Source: Gemmatimonadota bacterium
Lineage (GTDB): Bacteria; JAAXHH01
Assembly: GCA_009841265.1 (NCBI GenBank)
Contig: VXMB01000009.1
Coordinates: forward strand, 1,536,216 to 1,600,215
DNA length: 64,000 nucleotides
Direction: 5' to 3'
Below are positions 16,560-25,007 of the stretch, piece by piece. The translations under genes were made by a program, and so were the position numbers. Numbering within the stretch: position 1 is the first letter of the stretch; the number at the start of each line of letters is the position of its first letter. The notes below the pieces were generated by a model. The model saw only the letters and a program-made list of their open reading frames with translations. It was not told where the DNA came from and made no database searches.

Positions 16560-18740
16560 TTACTTTGTCAGAACATTCCTGAACCGGGCAATCGTCTCCC
16601 CGTCCAGGTCTTCGATATGCACTCTGCCGGATTCGAGCTCATGTAGTAGATCATCCAGATGCCTGTCGCGGTTCCTGAAGCGTTTGAAATCCGCCGTGGT
16701 CATATCTCTGTGGATGAGTCGCAGTTGCTCCCGCTGCTCGGAAGTCGGATAGGTAAACCGCAACTCGAATCGCCGCGCTTTCAGTTTTTCATACTCAGCT
16801 TTCAACATGGCCATGGATTCGCCGAATCCAAGCACGCGAACCCACGCTTTGCTACGTGTTATCGCCGTAAACAGGCCAATACGAATGCTCGCCAGATTTC
16901 GAACTGCTGAATGGCAGTCCTGGGCATTGATGATATAGACCATTCCGGCTTCGTTGCCCTTGGCGCGGTGGATTCCGGTCAGGGTCACCGATGCTTTGCC
17001 CGGTCGAAAGAAGGTATTCGGGTCCGTGTCGACTCCTGCGAGATGGGATCTGATGCCCAATTCCTTCAAACGACTGCGTACCGGCTCGACGTTCAACCGT
17101 GTCGAAACAGGATCGGGGTTGATGACCATGATGTCGTCGTGTCGCAGTTCGTCCTTACCGAGGTTTTTGGCGATAGCCTCTGTCAGCCAGTCCGTCTGTT
17201 CATCTCCGTTTCTGAAAGTGACAAAACGGATCAGGTCATCGGGGTCGGAATGGTCCTCCAGAAATCCAGGGCTCGTATCTTCTGTTCTGTCTAGCGTTAC
17301 AGCCGACCCGTCGCGCAATGCACCGGCCCGCACCGTGTATCCAATGTCCTCCCAGATATGTGCCCGGTCGAATATCTGGACCAGACCGGTTTCCGTCTCA
17401 TGGTCCGGTTTCCGGTATATCCCGAATCCAAGGGCAAAAGCCGTGGCCAACACCAGCTTCGAGTTGCGGTAACACTTCGACAGCATGATATCACGCTGCG
17501 GTGCGGGATCACCGGTGTCGTCGAACCGTACTTTGGGCGATCCATCCTTGTTCTTCCCGAAAATCTCTTCCGGAGATGGCAGGGAACTGCCGCGAAGACT
17601 CTGCAGTTCGTCATAGGCGTACACCAATCTCCCGGGGTCTCTGAGCAGTTTGAAGCAAAGCCTCAGAAACATGGATGGTAAATCCTGCGCCTCGTCGACG
17701 AATATCGCGTCGTAGACCGGTTCGAGTTCACGCGCATAAGCAAGGGCGTATTCGCACGCGCCCTCGAACTCCCTGCCTGGTCCAAATCTGCTGCGCGCCC
17801 TTCCGAAATCGAGAAACGCCATGCCGTGCAAGCGACAGAACTCGTGATAGATCCCCTCGCGTTCTTTACCCCGCCAGGAACCCCAGGCGTTTACGATACG
17901 CAGCTTATCCCAATCAGGCTCTTCGCCGGTCTGGTCTATGAAGAAGTTGTTGATCAGGCGACGAAAATGATCCTTGAGGGAACGTGAGTTGAATGTGACT
18001 GCGATGCGCCAATCAGGATGATGGGCATGGAGGTTGGCCGCTTTCCTTGCCAGTACGATGGTTTTGCCCGAACCCGCCAGACCGCGAATGCGCTGTACGC
18101 CTTCGACCGTTTCCATGACGGTTTGACTTTGGATGTTGTCCAGTGTCGCGATCGATTTCTCGAGTTTTACCAGCTTTGCGCCTCGCGAATCCTCCTCCGT
18201 TACGTTCCGACTTAATCCGCTTTTTCGAACCGTGGAAATGTGCTCGATCGCCGACAGCACCCTATCGCACATATCCTGCATATCCTGGCCATGGGGACAC
18301 GACCAAGTGAACCGGGTTAATGCCTGTATGAGTGACGGAGCGTTCGTGAGAGGGTATTCCCCTGAACGGCATGAATCACGAAATGAATCCAGATTCCTCA
18401 GTGCGGGGGCGAATGAGATCGTATGGATGGGAACCATGAGATCCCGGCGCCGCATCAATTCCTGGTGAACCTTCAGCCGGGATTCGAGCTTGTTGGCCGA
18501 ATCGTCCTGCCGCGCCCCGAAATCACCCGTTTCGTGTCCCTCAATGAGATCGAAAACGACCACGCCCATATCAGCCGAAACCAGCAGGGCGTCAATCATC
18601 TGGAGTCCTTCGGACGTGCTGAAAATCGGATAGCCGATGAACAAGCGCCCCGACCATGCGGACTGCTGTGAAACCACCTCCACCAGGGCTTCGCTTGACA
18701 CGGGCTTCCGGCTGGTACCTCGAACGACATCGATACTCAT
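16560..18740 (-). CDS. Superfamily 1 DNA helicase with NERD-like N-terminal domain
   Basis: A 726-residue UvrD/Rep-type ATPase. The N-terminal 30-115 region (LFIGYPIF, IDALLVSADMGVVVFDLIEG) resembles NERD/PD-(D/E)xK-like folds, though the third catalytic residue is not clear. Walker A is GLAGSGKT at 220-227; Walker B is FVDEAQD near 347-353; motif III is YAYDELQSLRG; C-terminal motifs are TLTGIHRAKGNEAG (motif V-like) and FTAITRSKAWVRVLG (motif VI). The ATG at 18740 is preferred because AAGGA sits about 7 bp upstream; the frame runs back to 18803 only over basic, unlikely sequence. Such helicases commonly belong to DNA repair or anti-phage systems. Confidence 0.85.
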   Translation of the reverse strand: MSIDVVRGTSRKPVSSEALVEVVSQQSAWSGRLFIGYPIFSTSEGLQMIDALLVSADMGVVVFDLIEGHETGDFGARQDDSANKLESRLKVHQELMRRRDLMVPIHTISFAPALRNLDSFRDSCRSGEYPLTNAPSLIQALTRFTWSCPHGQDMQDMCDRVLSAIEHISTVRKSGLSRNVTEEDSRGAKLVKLEKSIATLDNIQSQTVMETVEGVQRIRGLAGSGKTIVLARKAANLHAHHPDWRIAVTFNSRSLKDHFRRLINNFFIDQTGEEPDWDKLRIVNAWGSWRGKEREGIYHEFCRLHGMAFLDFGRARSRFGPGREFEGACEYALAYARELEPVYDAIFVDEAQDLPSMFLRLCFKLLRDPGRLVYAYDELQSLRGSSLPSPEEIFGKNKDGSPKVRFDDTGDPAPQRDIMLSKCYRNSKLVLATAFALGFGIYRKPDHETETGLVQIFDRAHIWEDIGYTVRAGALRDGSAVTLDRTEDTSPGFLEDHSDPDDLIRFVTFRNGDEQTDWLTEAIAKNLGKDELRHDDIMVINPDPVSTRLNVEPVRSRLKELGIRSHLAGVDTDPNTFFRPGKASVTLTGIHRAKGNEAGMVYIINAQDCHSAVRNLASIRIGLFTAITRSKAWVRVLGFGESMAMLKAEYEKLKARRFELRFTYPTSEQREQLRLIHRDMTTADFKRFRNRDRHLDDLLHELESGRVHIEDLDGETIARFRNVLTK

Positions 18741-19055
18741 GACGATTCCTTTCCACCGAGTCGCTTCCACAGTCGTGCGATGCACACGCCATGCACGCAC
18801 CATGCTCGCGTTTTCAGCGATCCGAAAGCGACGGGTTTTTACGCAGCCCGGCTGCAGCCAGGCTGCGTCAGGCTGGCTGTCCGTTCAGACTGCATTCTCA
18901 GGGTTGTGTAATTGATTAGTAGGGAAAAACGTGGGGTTCTTGTAAGAAAAACCCAATTGGTGGGATGGTGTTCGATTTCCTGTTGCTGCTGACTATGAGG
19001 TAGTCGGAAATGAAGGCTGTGCGGGTGGGTTGGGGATCGCGCTCGGTGAGAATGG
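18741..19055. other. Intergenic region (315 bp) between helicase and orphan antitoxin genes
   Basis: It holds the presumed promoter region of the helicase operon, an inverted repeat at 18841-18868, and sequence downstream of the Phd-type antitoxin where its toxin would normally start. I find no toxin-like frame: the only open frame there (18916-19131, reverse) starts inside the antitoxin gene and resembles no family I know. Confidence 0.6.
18841..18868. repeat. Inverted repeat, 8-bp arms with a 12-bp loop
   Basis: ACGCAGCC and GGCTGCGT are perfect complements around CGGCTGCAGCCA, itself largely self-complementary. No T-run follows on either strand, so it is not a standard terminator. It sits about 100 bp before the helicase start and could be an operator. 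Confidence 0.5.
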
Positions 19056-19319
19056 TTATGGCGTCTTGCGTTTGGTGTTGCGTTCGGGAAGGGTCAGGTT
19101 GGCCCCGCGCGGTGTATTTTCCACCAGCCACTGGCCGAGTGCTTTCCGCGGTCCTCCCTTACACTCTCGCCAAACACGTTCCGGAATCACGACGAACGGT
19201 CTCCGCGTTCCGATGCGTTGCGGGCCTTCTTCTTCCGACAGGCGCAGTATCTCGGACAACCGCGCCTTGGCCTCGGATACCTTCCAGACTCGTTGAGGTT
19301 TAGCTTCGTGTTGATTCAC
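19056..19319 (-). CDS. Phd/YefM family antitoxin, apparently without its toxin
   Basis: An 87-residue protein of the prevent-host-death family: VWKVSEAKARLSEILRLSEEEGPQRIG, then RPFVVIPERVW. The C-terminal part (GQWLVENTPRGANLTLPERNTKRKTP) is the segment that usually binds a PIN-type toxin. In similar operons a toxin gene starts immediately after; here none is readable. It may be an orphan that regulates in trans, or the remains of a broken pair. Confidence 0.75.
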   Translation of the reverse strand: MNQHEAKPQRVWKVSEAKARLSEILRLSEEEGPQRIGTRRPFVVIPERVWRECKGGPRKALGQWLVENTPRGANLTLPERNTKRKTP

Positions 19320-19488
19320 TGTGCCACCCTTTCAGTTCGTACCGGACCATTGATTTGAGAACTACTGCATCTGTCAAGGGAAGCAAGTTCGATGATCGAC
19401 CTTGAAGTTCTCCCATTGCCGTAACCGCAACGTCCACCACTGCTGTCGAACCTGGCACTTGTGCGTCAATCATCGCCCGATCCAGCCA

Positions 19489-19821
19489 TTACTCAGCGTA
19501 CATCTCGCTAATGACGCGACGCAGTTGTAATGCGTTCTCGGTGGAGAGACCATCTATGCGCTGGCCCAGACGCTGCTTGCTGATGGTGCGTATCTGGTCA
19601 ACCGCTATCTCGGCGTCCCGACCCGCGCACCGCACTTGCAGACGGCCTCGCCAGCGTGGATGCAGTTTAGAGGTAAGTGGACAGACGACTACAGTCTCGA
19701 GGTGCCGGTTCATCTCATCGCGGCTGACAATAACCACCGGCCTGACCTTGTGAATTTCAGCGCCTTTGGTGGGATTCAAATCGGCCATATACACGGCATA
19801 CCGCCGGGGAAACGGGGCCAT
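19489..19821 (-). CDS. mazF: MazF/PemK family toxin (mRNA endoribonuclease)
   Basis: A 110-residue MazF-type protein. RRYAVYMADLNPTKGAEIHKVRPVVIVSRDEMNR is the family opening (the RPVVIVS strand carries the catalytic Arg), then VVVCPLTSKLHP (catalytic Thr region) and EIAVDQIRTISKQRLGQRIDGLS. It should cleave single-stranded RNA. Its ATG at 19821 shares one base with the antitoxin stop (TAATG), so translation is coupled. It is the second gene of a two-gene operon. Confidence 0.92.
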   Translation of the reverse strand: MAPFPRRYAVYMADLNPTKGAEIHKVRPVVIVSRDEMNRHLETVVVCPLTSKLHPRWRGRLQVRCAGRDAEIAVDQIRTISKQRLGQRIDGLSTENALQLRRVISEMYAE

Positions 19822-20075
19822 TAATCCAATCCATCGGCTATGGTGACGTCGAAGTCGCTCCAGTCCTCTGATTCTGCGGCCATGGCACGGTAGGTCTCCT
19901 CCCAGGACAGGTTATGAGCGTCCTTGCCCCGTAAGACGACGCTTTCCTCCATCTCTTCTAGCGTAAGCCGGTCGCTCCATCCATACTTGTCCAGCAGCGC
20001 CTTGGGAATGCGGATGCCTCTGGAGTTCCCAATAGGAATCAATTTGATTTCCCTGATGCGTGACGATTTGTCCAT
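19821..20075 (-). CDS. mazE: MazE/AbrB-type antitoxin
   Basis: An 84-residue antitoxin with an N-terminal SpoVT/AbrB swapped-hairpin DNA-binding domain (KLIPIGNSRGIRIPKALLDKYGW) and an acidic C-terminus (ESEDWSDFDVTIADGLD) to wrap the toxin. The ATG at 20075 is preferred over the GTG at 20084; GGGGG lies about 9 bp before it. A strong promoter and paired palindromes lie directly upstream. Confidence 0.9.
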   Translation of the reverse strand: MDKSSRIREIKLIPIGNSRGIRIPKALLDKYGWSDRLTLEEMEESVVLRGKDAHNLSWEETYRAMAAESEDWSDFDVTIADGLD

Positions 20076-20103
20076 ACGTTTCACCCCCGCTTTGGCTTAT
20101 CAC

Positions 20104-20138
20104 GTAATTATAGTAATTACTTTAAGTGCCCGTGTCAA
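20104..20138 (-). promoter_or_regulatory. mazEF promoter with overlapping operator
   Basis: On the reverse strand a consensus TTGACA lies at 20138-20133. TACTAT (20115-20110) is 17 bp away and a consensus TATAAT (20112-20107) is 20 bp away. Two GTAATTA half-sites, 20104-20110 and 20113-20120, cover the -10 and spacer, the expected place for repression by the MazE/MazF complex. The transcript would start about 25-30 bp before the mazE ATG. Confidence 0.7.
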
Positions 20139-20279
20139 TGCGATATCACCTTTCGCTCCTAAATACATGTCGAGCCAGACTCACCTAGATTTCCACATCA
20201 AGTTATCAGGATGCTTCTTGCTATTCAGTTGTCATTGCCCTCCACTCCTACACTTACTCGCTGAACTCCACACCTGTTG

Positions 20280-20963
20280 TCACACCGGCCACGCTTCCTT
20301 CCTGTACCCCATGTCCCAGAACATCCACTCGTACCGGCTGGTCGTGACGTAGTGCCCCAGCATAGCCTCGCGGTCCTCAGCGGGAAGCCCGCGCGCGACC
20401 CGGTTGGTGATTTCGAGGACGGCAACAACACATTCTGCGAACTGTTCGCCGGCGTAGGTGTCGATCCACTGCTGGTACATGGGATCGGGCGATCCCTTTT
20501 CGGCCAGCGCTTTGCCCACTTCCCAGTAGATCCAGTAGCAGGGGAGCACCACGGCCACGACCTCGTGGAAAGGTCGGCCGTAGGCCACAGAAAGCAGATA
20601 GCTCGTATAGGCCTGGCATACCGGCGCCTTGAGTGTGGCCCAAATCTGTTCCGACGACAGACCGAATACGTCGAAGAAGTTCTCCTGCATGGCCCGCTCT
20701 TCCACGAGACACCCCTTGGCATGCTCGTTAAAGAGGATAATGGTGTCCTCGTCCGGTGCCTTCACCGCGGCGAGGCTCAGGGCTCGGGCGTAGTCCTTGA
20801 GATACAGCGCATCCTGGACGGTGTAGAATTCGAAGGCCGAACGGTCGAGGTCGCCGGAGGTGAGGCCCTTGATGAAGGGATGGGCGAGGATCGCGTCATA
20901 TATCGCGGCCGTCTCCGACCACATGAGATCGGTAATGGCGGCCTGCGTCGTAGTGGCGGACAT
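20280..20963 (-). CDS. tenA: TenA-type aminopyrimidine aminohydrolase / thiaminase II
   Basis: A 227-residue all-helical TenA/PQQC-family protein. The family nucleophile is C142 in VLPCYWIYWEVG; FEFYTVQDALYLKDYARAL (residues 45-62) and the C-terminal YEWMFWDMGYRKEAWPV with its catalytic Glu are diagnostic. TenA salvages the pyrimidine of degraded thiamin. Its ATG at 20963 shares a base with the stop of the upstream PhyH gene, so the two are co-translated. No thiamin synthesis gene is in view, and partner genes suggest use in a different pathway or a specific salvage. Confidence 0.9.
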   Translation of the reverse strand: MSATTTQAAITDLMWSETAAIYDAILAHPFIKGLTSGDLDRSAFEFYTVQDALYLKDYARALSLAAVKAPDEDTIILFNEHAKGCLVEERAMQENFFDVFGLSSEQIWATLKAPVCQAYTSYLLSVAYGRPFHEVVAVVLPCYWIYWEVGKALAEKGSPDPMYQQWIDTYAGEQFAECVVAVLEITNRVARGLPAEDREAMLGHYVTTSRYEWMFWDMGYRKEAWPV

Positions 20964-21781
20964 CAGGACACTCCCGCCTGGTCTGCAATCCCAACCTGCG
21001 CCACGCGGCCCTTCCTCCGATCAACCGCACGCACGTGCTCCGCGTATTCTTCCCGCCGAAAGTAGGCACTTTCCAGGTTATCCGTTTCGGTCGTGACCGA
21101 CGCGGTGACCCAATGGGTCGCGTAGCCGCGCCGCCAGCGGTCCGACGTGTTGCGGCGCGACGAGTGGAGCGTTTCCGAGTGGTGGAAGACCACGCCGCCC
21201 TTGCGCACCGGTGCGGAGGCTTCCTTTTCCCAGTCGATCAGGTCGTCTGGAGGGGCCAGGTTGTAGGGCTGGCCGGGGACCTCAACGTGGTCGATGATGC
21301 CCTTCTTGTGCGAACCGGAGATGTACCTTAGGCAGCCGTTCTCCTCGTCTACGTCGTCGAGGGCGATCCAGGCCGTGATGACGTGGCCGCCCGGCGTGCA
21401 CCGGAAGTAGAAGTTGTCCTGGTGGTAGGGTTTCTCCGAACCGAATCGCGGAGGTTTCATGAAGAGCTGGTCGCTCTTGAGCAGGGGTTCTTCACCAGTG
21501 AGTTGCCGGAGGATGTCCCGAAGCCGGCCATCCAGGGCGAAACCACGGAACATCGGATTCCGCAGGTAGGGACTGTCGATCTTGCGCGGCGCGGACTCAC
21601 CTGTTTCGGATCGGTCCAGCAGGTAGCCCTCCATGGATTCCTCAACTTCCATGGAGTCCGCCGTATCCACGGCCAATCGGGCCACCTCGTCGGCCTCTTC
21701 TGGACCGTAGACACCCTCGACGACCAACCATCCTCGCTCATGGAACAACTGAACCAGTTCGTCGCTTATCATACCACTCAT
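20963..21781 (-). CDS. PhyH family dioxygenase in a TenA operon
   Basis: A 272-residue PhyH family oxygenase with ligands H120-Q-D122 (PYHQDNFYF), distal H206 (ETLHSSRRN) and Arg around 216-218 (RWRRGYATHW). IALDDVDEENGCLRYISGSH is the core. It is the middle gene of three overlapping genes: the aldolase stop overlaps this ATG by 4 bp (ATGA) and this stop overlaps the tenA ATG by 1 bp, so the three proteins probably act in one process. Confidence 0.87.
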   Translation of the reverse strand: MSGMISDELVQLFHERGWLVVEGVYGPEEADEVARLAVDTADSMEVEESMEGYLLDRSETGESAPRKIDSPYLRNPMFRGFALDGRLRDILRQLTGEEPLLKSDQLFMKPPRFGSEKPYHQDNFYFRCTPGGHVITAWIALDDVDEENGCLRYISGSHKKGIIDHVEVPGQPYNLAPPDDLIDWEKEASAPVRKGGVVFHHSETLHSSRRNTSDRWRRGYATHWVTASVTTETDNLESAYFRREEYAEHVRAVDRRKGRVAQVGIADQAGVS

Positions 21782-22542
21782 CCGCTCCGCAGTGCGTCCA
21801 GGTTGTCCTGCAGGACGCGCAATCCGTAACCCAACGGGCTGCCGACATTGATGTACCGGTAGCCCCAGTCGATTTTCTGCCGGATGTCCTGGAGATCGTC
21901 CAGCGTCGTCCCCGCCATGATACCCGAGCCCTCGAGCCGCCGGGGGAATTCCCGGATGGCCGCCTGTACTTCGGCCGAGTCGGTCTCCGTGATCATCCCC
22001 ATGGTGGCGGAAAGGTCCGTGGGTCCCATGAAGAGGACGTCGATCCCTTCCACTTGCTTGATTTCGTCCAGATTGTCGAGGGCTTCGACGCTCTCGATCT
22101 GCAGGACGGTAACGGTCTCCGCATTGGCCGTTTTAGCCACGTGGCTGAAGTCCAACCCGGCCAGCATGGCCCAGTACGGGGATACGCCGCGCTGGCCCTC
22201 CGGCGCATAGCGGGCGAACTGTATCGCCTGCGCCGCCTCCTCGGCCGTATTGACCTGGGGGATCATCACCGCGACGGCGCCGATGTCATAGGCCTTCTTG
22301 ATCAGCGCGGGATCGTTCCAGGCGACGCGGATCATGGGCGCCACGTCTCTCTGGCGCGCGATCACCGGGACCATGTCCAGGTCTTCCACGGTGCTTGCGG
22401 AATGCTCCGTATCGATCCACAGGAAATCAATGTCGGAACGGCATACCACCGAGGCAGTGAACGAATCGTGGGCGGGCAGGACCGTGCCCAGCAGCAGTTC
22501 GCCGTCTCGGATGCGCTGTTTCAGCGGATTGGGGTACTTCAT
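21778..22542 (-). CDS. HpcH/HpaI family aldolase
   Basis: A 254-residue TIM-barrel class II aldolase of the HpcH/HpaI (2,4-dihydroxyhept-2-ene-1,7-dioate aldolase) type. WIDTEHSASTVED, IRVAWNDPALIKKAYDIGAVAVMIPQV, VLQIESVEALDNLDEI (metal-binding Glu) and VLFMGPTDLSATMG (Asp) are the conserved blocks. It cleaves or forms C-C bonds with pyruvate as usual partner. It is the first gene of the operon followed by PhyH and tenA. Confidence 0.88.
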   Translation of the reverse strand: MKYPNPLKQRIRDGELLLGTVLPAHDSFTASVVCRSDIDFLWIDTEHSASTVEDLDMVPVIARQRDVAPMIRVAWNDPALIKKAYDIGAVAVMIPQVNTAEEAAQAIQFARYAPEGQRGVSPYWAMLAGLDFSHVAKTANAETVTVLQIESVEALDNLDEIKQVEGIDVLFMGPTDLSATMGMITETDSAEVQAAIREFPRRLEGSGIMAGTTLDDLQDIRQKIDWGYRYINVGSPLGYGLRVLQDNLDALRSG

Positions 22543-22609
22543 CCGGAATCAGTACCTTTCTGACACGCCGAAACGCGCGCCCGGTTGTCCTGCGAGCATG
22601 GCCGCGCGC

Positions 22610-23770
22610 CTACAACGCGCTGCGTTCCCGCTTGAAGGCGGAGATGAAGGCCTCGTTCTCCCGCGGAAGGCCGACGGATATGCGCATGAAGCCTTCCATG
22701 TCGAAGGCCTGGCGGACATAGACCTTCTTCTCCCACAGGCGGTCGATCAGCGTGTTCACGTTGGGACCGATTTCCACCGTGACGAAAATCGTCTGCGTGC
22801 GAATGGGGCTGTATCCCATGGCCTCCAGTTCTTCGTAAAGGAAGGCCTTCCCCTCGCGGACGATTTGCACGGTACGCTGGACATGCTGCTGGTCGTTCAG
22901 GGCGGCCATCGCGGCCACGATCGACAGGGTGTTCTTGTTGAGCAGGCCGATGCTGAACCGCTGCATGCGCTCCAGCAGGGCGGGATGGGCCACACCGTAA
23001 CCGACCCGCATGCCACCCAATCCGTAGGCCTTCGAGAAGGTACGGGACACCAGCAGGTTCTCCACTTCCTTCGTCAGGGAAATCGTGGACGGATAATCGG
23101 GATCGTCCACAAACTGGATATAGGCTTCGTCCACGCAGACGATGACGTCCTTCGGTACCGCCCGGATCGTTCGTTCCAGCTCGGCGGGATCGAGGAGCTG
23201 GCCGGTGGGGTTGTTGGGATTGCAGATGCTCACGATCCGGGTGTCCCCGTCCACCGCCGCCGCTATGGCCGGGAGATCGATTTGCCAGTCCCCGGTCAGC
23301 GGAACCTGCTTGACGGCCTGTCCGAGTTCCGCCGCCGTCCTCGGAATGGACCTATAGGACGGGAAGGCCGTGACTGCGTTTCCCGGATTGTTCCAGAAGG
23401 CCGCCAATGTCGCGGTCAGCAGGATTTCCGACGAGCCCACGCCCAGGACGACCGACTCGGGGTCGACATCGTGGTGGGCCGCCAGGGCTTCTTCAAGGTC
23501 GTTGTGCATCGTATACCGGTTCATGCCGAACATCTTGCCCGCCACCGCCTCGATGGCCCGTTGCGAGGCACCGAGGGGATTCTCGTTGATGCTGAGCTGG
23601 ACGAGCAGGGGGTCGTCGAGCCCCACGCCGTTCACCTGCTGCATCGTGGTTCCGCTGACCATCTGGGCGGCCGCTTCCCAGGCCGGCGTGCCCATCAGCG
23701 TGACGCCCGCGCCGCCCAGCATGGTGCTGCGCAGGAAACTGCGCCGGTTCATGTCTTGTGCTTCAGCCAT
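22610..23770 (-). CDS. Tat-exported histidinol-phosphate aminotransferase-like enzyme
   Basis: A 386-residue fold-type I PLP aminotransferase of the HisC group. Landmarks: SINENPLGAS, RYTMHNDLEEALAAHH, SICNPNNPTGQL, VDEAYIQFVDD and SRTFSKAYGLGGMRVGYG with the PLP lysine. Unusually for the group it begins with MNRRSFLRSTMLGGAGVTLM and a hydrophobic stretch, a twin-arginine signal. The ATG at 23770 is supported by GGAGG 5 bp upstream. A Tat signal on this family is known in some environmental bacteria; its substrate there is unclear. It stands apart from any his operon. Confidence 0.85.
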   Translation of the reverse strand: MAEAQDMNRRSFLRSTMLGGAGVTLMGTPAWEAAAQMVSGTTMQQVNGVGLDDPLLVQLSINENPLGASQRAIEAVAGKMFGMNRYTMHNDLEEALAAHHDVDPESVVLGVGSSEILLTATLAAFWNNPGNAVTAFPSYRSIPRTAAELGQAVKQVPLTGDWQIDLPAIAAAVDGDTRIVSICNPNNPTGQLLDPAELERTIRAVPKDVIVCVDEAYIQFVDDPDYPSTISLTKEVENLLVSRTFSKAYGLGGMRVGYGVAHPALLERMQRFSIGLLNKNTLSIVAAMAALNDQQHVQRTVQIVREGKAFLYEELEAMGYSPIRTQTIFVTVEIGPNVNTLIDRLWEKKVYVRQAFDMEGFMRISVGLPRENEAFISAFKRERSAL

Positions 23771-23947
23771 AATAGCCTCCGTCTTCAATAGCGATTCATG
23801 GGATGTGATCTCGAGCAAAATGTGCGTCCGGTATAGTGGAAAGTCAAAGTTTCTTTTGATCTTGAAAAGGCTGAACGATATGGGTACACTGAACCGGTCT
23901 CACACGAAATGAACCGCAGCTATCCCCCGCAACCGCGAGGAACCTTC

Positions 23948-24952
23948 ATGAGCGTACCAGACTACCAGGATTTCGATCGAAGCTTCTGGGACGAGGAACT
24001 GGCCGATTTCGTGCCGGAAACCGTCTATGACATGCACGTGCACATGTGGTCGGAAAGGCACCGGGGAAAGCTGCCCCCGGACCCCACCGGGCTTCGGGTG
24101 GAGATCGACTACCAGGACCACCTGGCCTGGGCGGAGAAGCTGTATCCGGGCCGCAGAATACATTACCTGGTTCTGGGCACGCCGATCCCCGGCGGGATCG
24201 ACACGGAAGGCCACAACGACTGGACGGCCGAGGAGATGAAGCAGGACCCCGAATCGGCGATCAACATGATGGTCACGCCCGACATGACACCGGAATACGT
24301 GGCCGCGCAGGTAAAGCGACACGGCTTCCTGGGCCTCAAACCCTACCGGACCTTCGCGCCGGACCCCACCCACTGCCGCATCCGGGACTTCCTGCCCGAG
24401 TCCTTCATCGAGGTGGCCCACGACCTGGGACTGGCCATCACCATGCACATGTCCAAGCCCGAAGGGCCGGCGGACGCGGACAACCAGCGGGACCTGGCCG
24501 ACTACACGAAGCGCTATCCCCGCGCCCAGTGGATCCTCGCCCACTGCGCCCGGGCCTTCAACTGCTTCATGATGGAGCGCGCCATCCACTTTCTCACGGA
24601 CCTGCCCAATATCTGGTACGACACGTCGGCCGTGAACGACCTCTACTCCCAGTACCTGCTGATGAAGCACGAGGACCGCTCGCGCGTCATGTTCGGATCG
24701 GACAACGTGGTGGCGGGATGCGCCCGTGGCAAGTACGTGACCTACGGGCGGGCGTGGACCTACTACGAGGGCACGACGGAAACGACGCCCCACTGCGATT
24801 CCCGGGCGACGCTGGTCATCTACGAGCAGTTGCGGCAGGAGAAACAGGTGGCGGACATGCTGGGGCTGACCTCGCAGGAAATCGAGGACCATTTTTCCGG
24901 TAACGCCCGACGGTTCCTGCGGCAGGTCCGCGGCCAGCAGGACTGGCGGTAA
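23948..24952 (+). CDS. Amidohydrolase 2 family metal-dependent hydrolase
   Basis: A 334-residue TIM-barrel amidohydrolase. VYDMHVHMW gives the HxH metal site near residue 30, followed by LGLKPYR, LAITMHMSK (His), WILAHCAR (His) and VMFGSDN (Asp), the usual order of the amidohydrolase_2 family (decarboxylases and hydrolases). The ATG at 23948 has GAGG about 7 bp upstream; an earlier in-frame ATG at 23909 is less likely. The lack of a transporter or operon partner leaves substrate open. Confidence 0.82.
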   Translation: MSVPDYQDFDRSFWDEELADFVPETVYDMHVHMWSERHRGKLPPDPTGLRVEIDYQDHLAWAEKLYPGRRIHYLVLGTPIPGGIDTEGHNDWTAEEMKQDPESAINMMVTPDMTPEYVAAQVKRHGFLGLKPYRTFAPDPTHCRIRDFLPESFIEVAHDLGLAITMHMSKPEGPADADNQRDLADYTKRYPRAQWILAHCARAFNCFMMERAIHFLTDLPNIWYDTSAVNDLYSQYLLMKHEDRSRVMFGSDNVVAGCARGKYVTYGRAWTYYEGTTETTPHCDSRATLVIYEQLRQEKQVADMLGLTSQEIEDHFSGNARRFLRQVRGQQDWR

Positions 24953-25007
24953 ATCGGCGCGTCTGCCCCCGTGCGGTCGCTGACAGTCATCGCCAGATGA
25001 CGGCGCC

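Noticed and set aside
18841..18868. Rho-independent terminator
   Set aside because: The hairpin has no following T-run on either strand.
18916..19131. Toxin gene after the orphan Phd antitoxin
   Set aside because: The frame starts inside the antitoxin gene and shows no PIN or other toxin motifs.
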